Source of the DNA: Curtobacterium sp. MCBD17_035 | GTDB lineage: Bacteria; Actinomycetota; Actinomycetes; Actinomycetales; Microbacteriaceae | Assembly: GCF_003234815.2 (NCBI RefSeq) | Contig: NZ_CP126279.1 | Location: forward strand, 1,984,001 to 2,048,000 | Reading direction: 5' to 3' | Length of the DNA stretch: 64,000 bases | Shown here: one piece after another, positions 62,773-64,000 of the stretch | Layout: every line of letters starts with the position of its first letter | Numbering within the stretch: the stretch's first letter is position 1 | Translations under genes and position numbers: made by a program | Notes under the pieces: generated by a model | What the model was told of the DNA's origin: nothing | Databases searched by the model: none | What the model saw: only the letters and a program-made list of their open reading frames with translations

Positions 62773-62821
62773 GCGTCGCCCGCGCCAGGGCCCGCGGCGG
62801 ACCCGCCCGCGGTCCTCCGAG

Positions 62822-62827
62822 TACGGT
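62822..62827 (+). promoter_or_regulatory. -10 hexamer TACGGT, leaderless start of glgE
   Basis: Six bases between TACGGT and GTG at 62834. Confidence 0.5.
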
Positions 62828-62833
62828 CGAACC

Positions 62834-64000
62834 GTGGCCACTGCAGACCGACCCGTCATCGGGCGCATCCCCATCACCGCGATCGAACCCTCGACGCCGA
62901 ACGGCTTCCCGAGCAAGGCGTTCGACTCCGAGGTCGTCACCTTCGCCGCGACCGTGTTCCGAGAGGGCCACGGCGTCATCGGGGCGGACCTCGCGCTCGA
63001 GCGCCCCGACGGCGCCGTCCGGGCGGTGCCGATGGCACTCGTCGGCGAGGGCACCGACCGCTACGCCGCGACCGTGCAGGTCGACTCGGTCGGTCTCTGG
63101 ACCTGGCACGTCGAGTCCTACGCCGACGACTGGGCGACGTGGATCCACGCGGCACGGTTGAAGATCGCCGCGGGCGTCGACACCGAGGCGACCCTGCTGG
63201 ACGGCGCGGTGCTGCTCGACCGACTCGCCGACGAGGCCGAGTCGACCGCGGCCGCCGACGCGGCCGCCGTGATGCGCGACACGGACCGCTCCCCCGCCGC
63301 ACGCCTGGCCGCCGCCGACGACCCGCGCGTGACCGCCGCGCTCGTGGACGCACCGCTCACCTCGCTCCGCACGACCTCCGCGACGCAGGAGCTCGACGTC
63401 GAGCGCACCCGCGCCGGCGTCGGGGCCTGGTACGAGTTCTTCCCGCGCAGCGAGGGCGCGCGCCGACAGGCCGACGGCACATGGCGGAGCGGGACGTTCC
63501 GCACTGCCGCGCGCCGCCTCCCGGGAGTGGCGCGCATGGGGTTCGACGTGATCTACCTCCCCCCGATCCACCCGATCGGCGTCACCGCACGCAAGGGGCC
63601 GAACAACACGCTGCACGCCGGCCCGGCGGACCCGGGCAGTCCCTGGGCGATCGGCAGTGCCGACGGTGGACACGACGCGATCCACCCCGACCTCGGCAAC
63701 GAGGAGGACTTCCGCTCCTTCGTGGAGACAGCGAAGAACACGGGCATGGAGGTCGCGCTCGACTTCGCGCTCCAGTGCTCGCCGGACCACCCGTGGGTCA
63801 CCGAGCACCCCGACTGGTTCACGCAGCGCGCCGACGGCTCGATCGCGACCGCGGAGAACCCGCCGAAGCGCTACCAGGACATCTACCCGATCCAGTTCGA
63901 CACCGACCCCGAGGGCATCGTCACCGAGGTCCTCCGTGTCCTCCGGCACTGGATCTCGTTCGGCGTCGGCATCTTCCGTGTCGACAACCCGCACACGAAG
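62834..64000 (+). CDS. glgE: Alpha-1,4-glucan:maltose-1-phosphate maltosyltransferase (5' part)
   Basis: First 389 codons of GlgE; the gene continues past the window. GlgE extends alpha-glucan from maltose-1-phosphate (GH13_3). Seen: GRIPITAIEPSTPNGFPSKA at the start, YEFFPRSEGA, GFDVIYLPPIHPIG, RKGPNNTL, VALDFALQCSPDHPWV, and RVDNPHTK at the edge, which holds the nucleophile Asp of the family. Together with GlgX it belongs to the trehalose-to-glucan route of Actinobacteria. Confidence 0.95.
   Translation, partial: MATADRPVIGRIPITAIEPSTPNGFPSKAFDSEVVTFAATVFREGHGVIGADLALERPDGAVRAVPMALVGEGTDRYAATVQVDSVGLWTWHVESYADDWATWIHAARLKIAAGVDTEATLLDGAVLLDRLADEAESTAAADAAAVMRDTDRSPAARLAAADDPRVTAALVDAPLTSLRTTSATQELDVERTRAGVGAWYEFFPRSEGARRQADGTWRSGTFRTAARRLPGVARMGFDVIYLPPIHPIGVTARKGPNNTLHAGPADPGSPWAIGSADGGHDAIHPDLGNEEDFRSFVETAKNTGMEVALDFALQCSPDHPWVTEHPDWFTQRADGSIATAENPPKRYQDIYPIQFDTDPEGIVTEVLRVLRHWISFGVGIFRVDNPHTK

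Noticed and set aside
340-63525. Frequent CGGGAGGC octamer as a possible dispersed repeat or recombination signal
   Set aside because: About 15-20 copies are close to what this base composition predicts for both strands; no clear enrichment.

Overview
The window is high-GC, densely packed actinobacterial chromosome. A fused 2-oxoglutarate decarboxylase/dehydrogenase (kgd), a CBS-containing GuaB1, a SigR/RsrA-type thiol-stress pair, GlgX followed by GlgE, an ssrA tag ending in ALAA, and many starts placed 6-9 nt after a TANNNT hexamer (leaderless type) all point to an actinobacterium. Gene content and layout resemble Microbacteriaceae such as Curtobacterium; that genus is an inference, not proven here.

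Layout: 1-2101, end of a dipeptide-type ABC transporter (permease end plus two ATPases). 2174-7135, minus strand: amidase, GNAT acetyltransferase, and an overlapping set of phosphoribosyltransferase, S51 peptidase and uracil-DNA glycosylase, plus an SDR. 7247-12905: acyltransferase-3, then methionine genes metY and metX flanking an SDR and a small membrane protein. 13055-16308: sensor kinase, membrane protein and LuxR-type regulator. 16356-18087: MFS exporter and a zinc-ribbon protein.

About 18577-27540 is an integrated element of roughly 9 kb. It carries a large serine integrase, small zinc-finger proteins, a P22-coat-like major capsid protein without recognisable terminase, portal, protease or tail genes, several small unknown proteins, and a cargo pair (DUF6932-like nucleotidyltransferase plus unknown partner). 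It lies inside a host MTH1187/thiamine-binding-type gene, whose 3' part is at 18413-18577 and 5' part at 27540-27688. The element has its own complete diverged copy of that gene exactly where the host promoter and the truncated 5' fragment read into it, with a TGATG stop/start overlap. This looks like a capsid-encoding phage satellite that repairs the gene it disrupts.

After the element: GT87 mannosyltransferase-like protein, YceI protein, regulators, NnrD, an Old Yellow Enzyme, two CNNM/CorC proteins, guaB1 and kgd. Next come rsrA-sigR facing aroA-rsgA, hisN, an MFS transporter, an M50B-like protease, a second sulfhydrylase-type PLP enzyme overlapping a flavin monooxygenase, an amino-acid permease and a Lys-rich-tailed protein. 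The window ends with a translation/division cluster (ssrA, smpB, ftsX, ftsE, prfB), a cysteine desulfurase, glgX and the first part of glgE.
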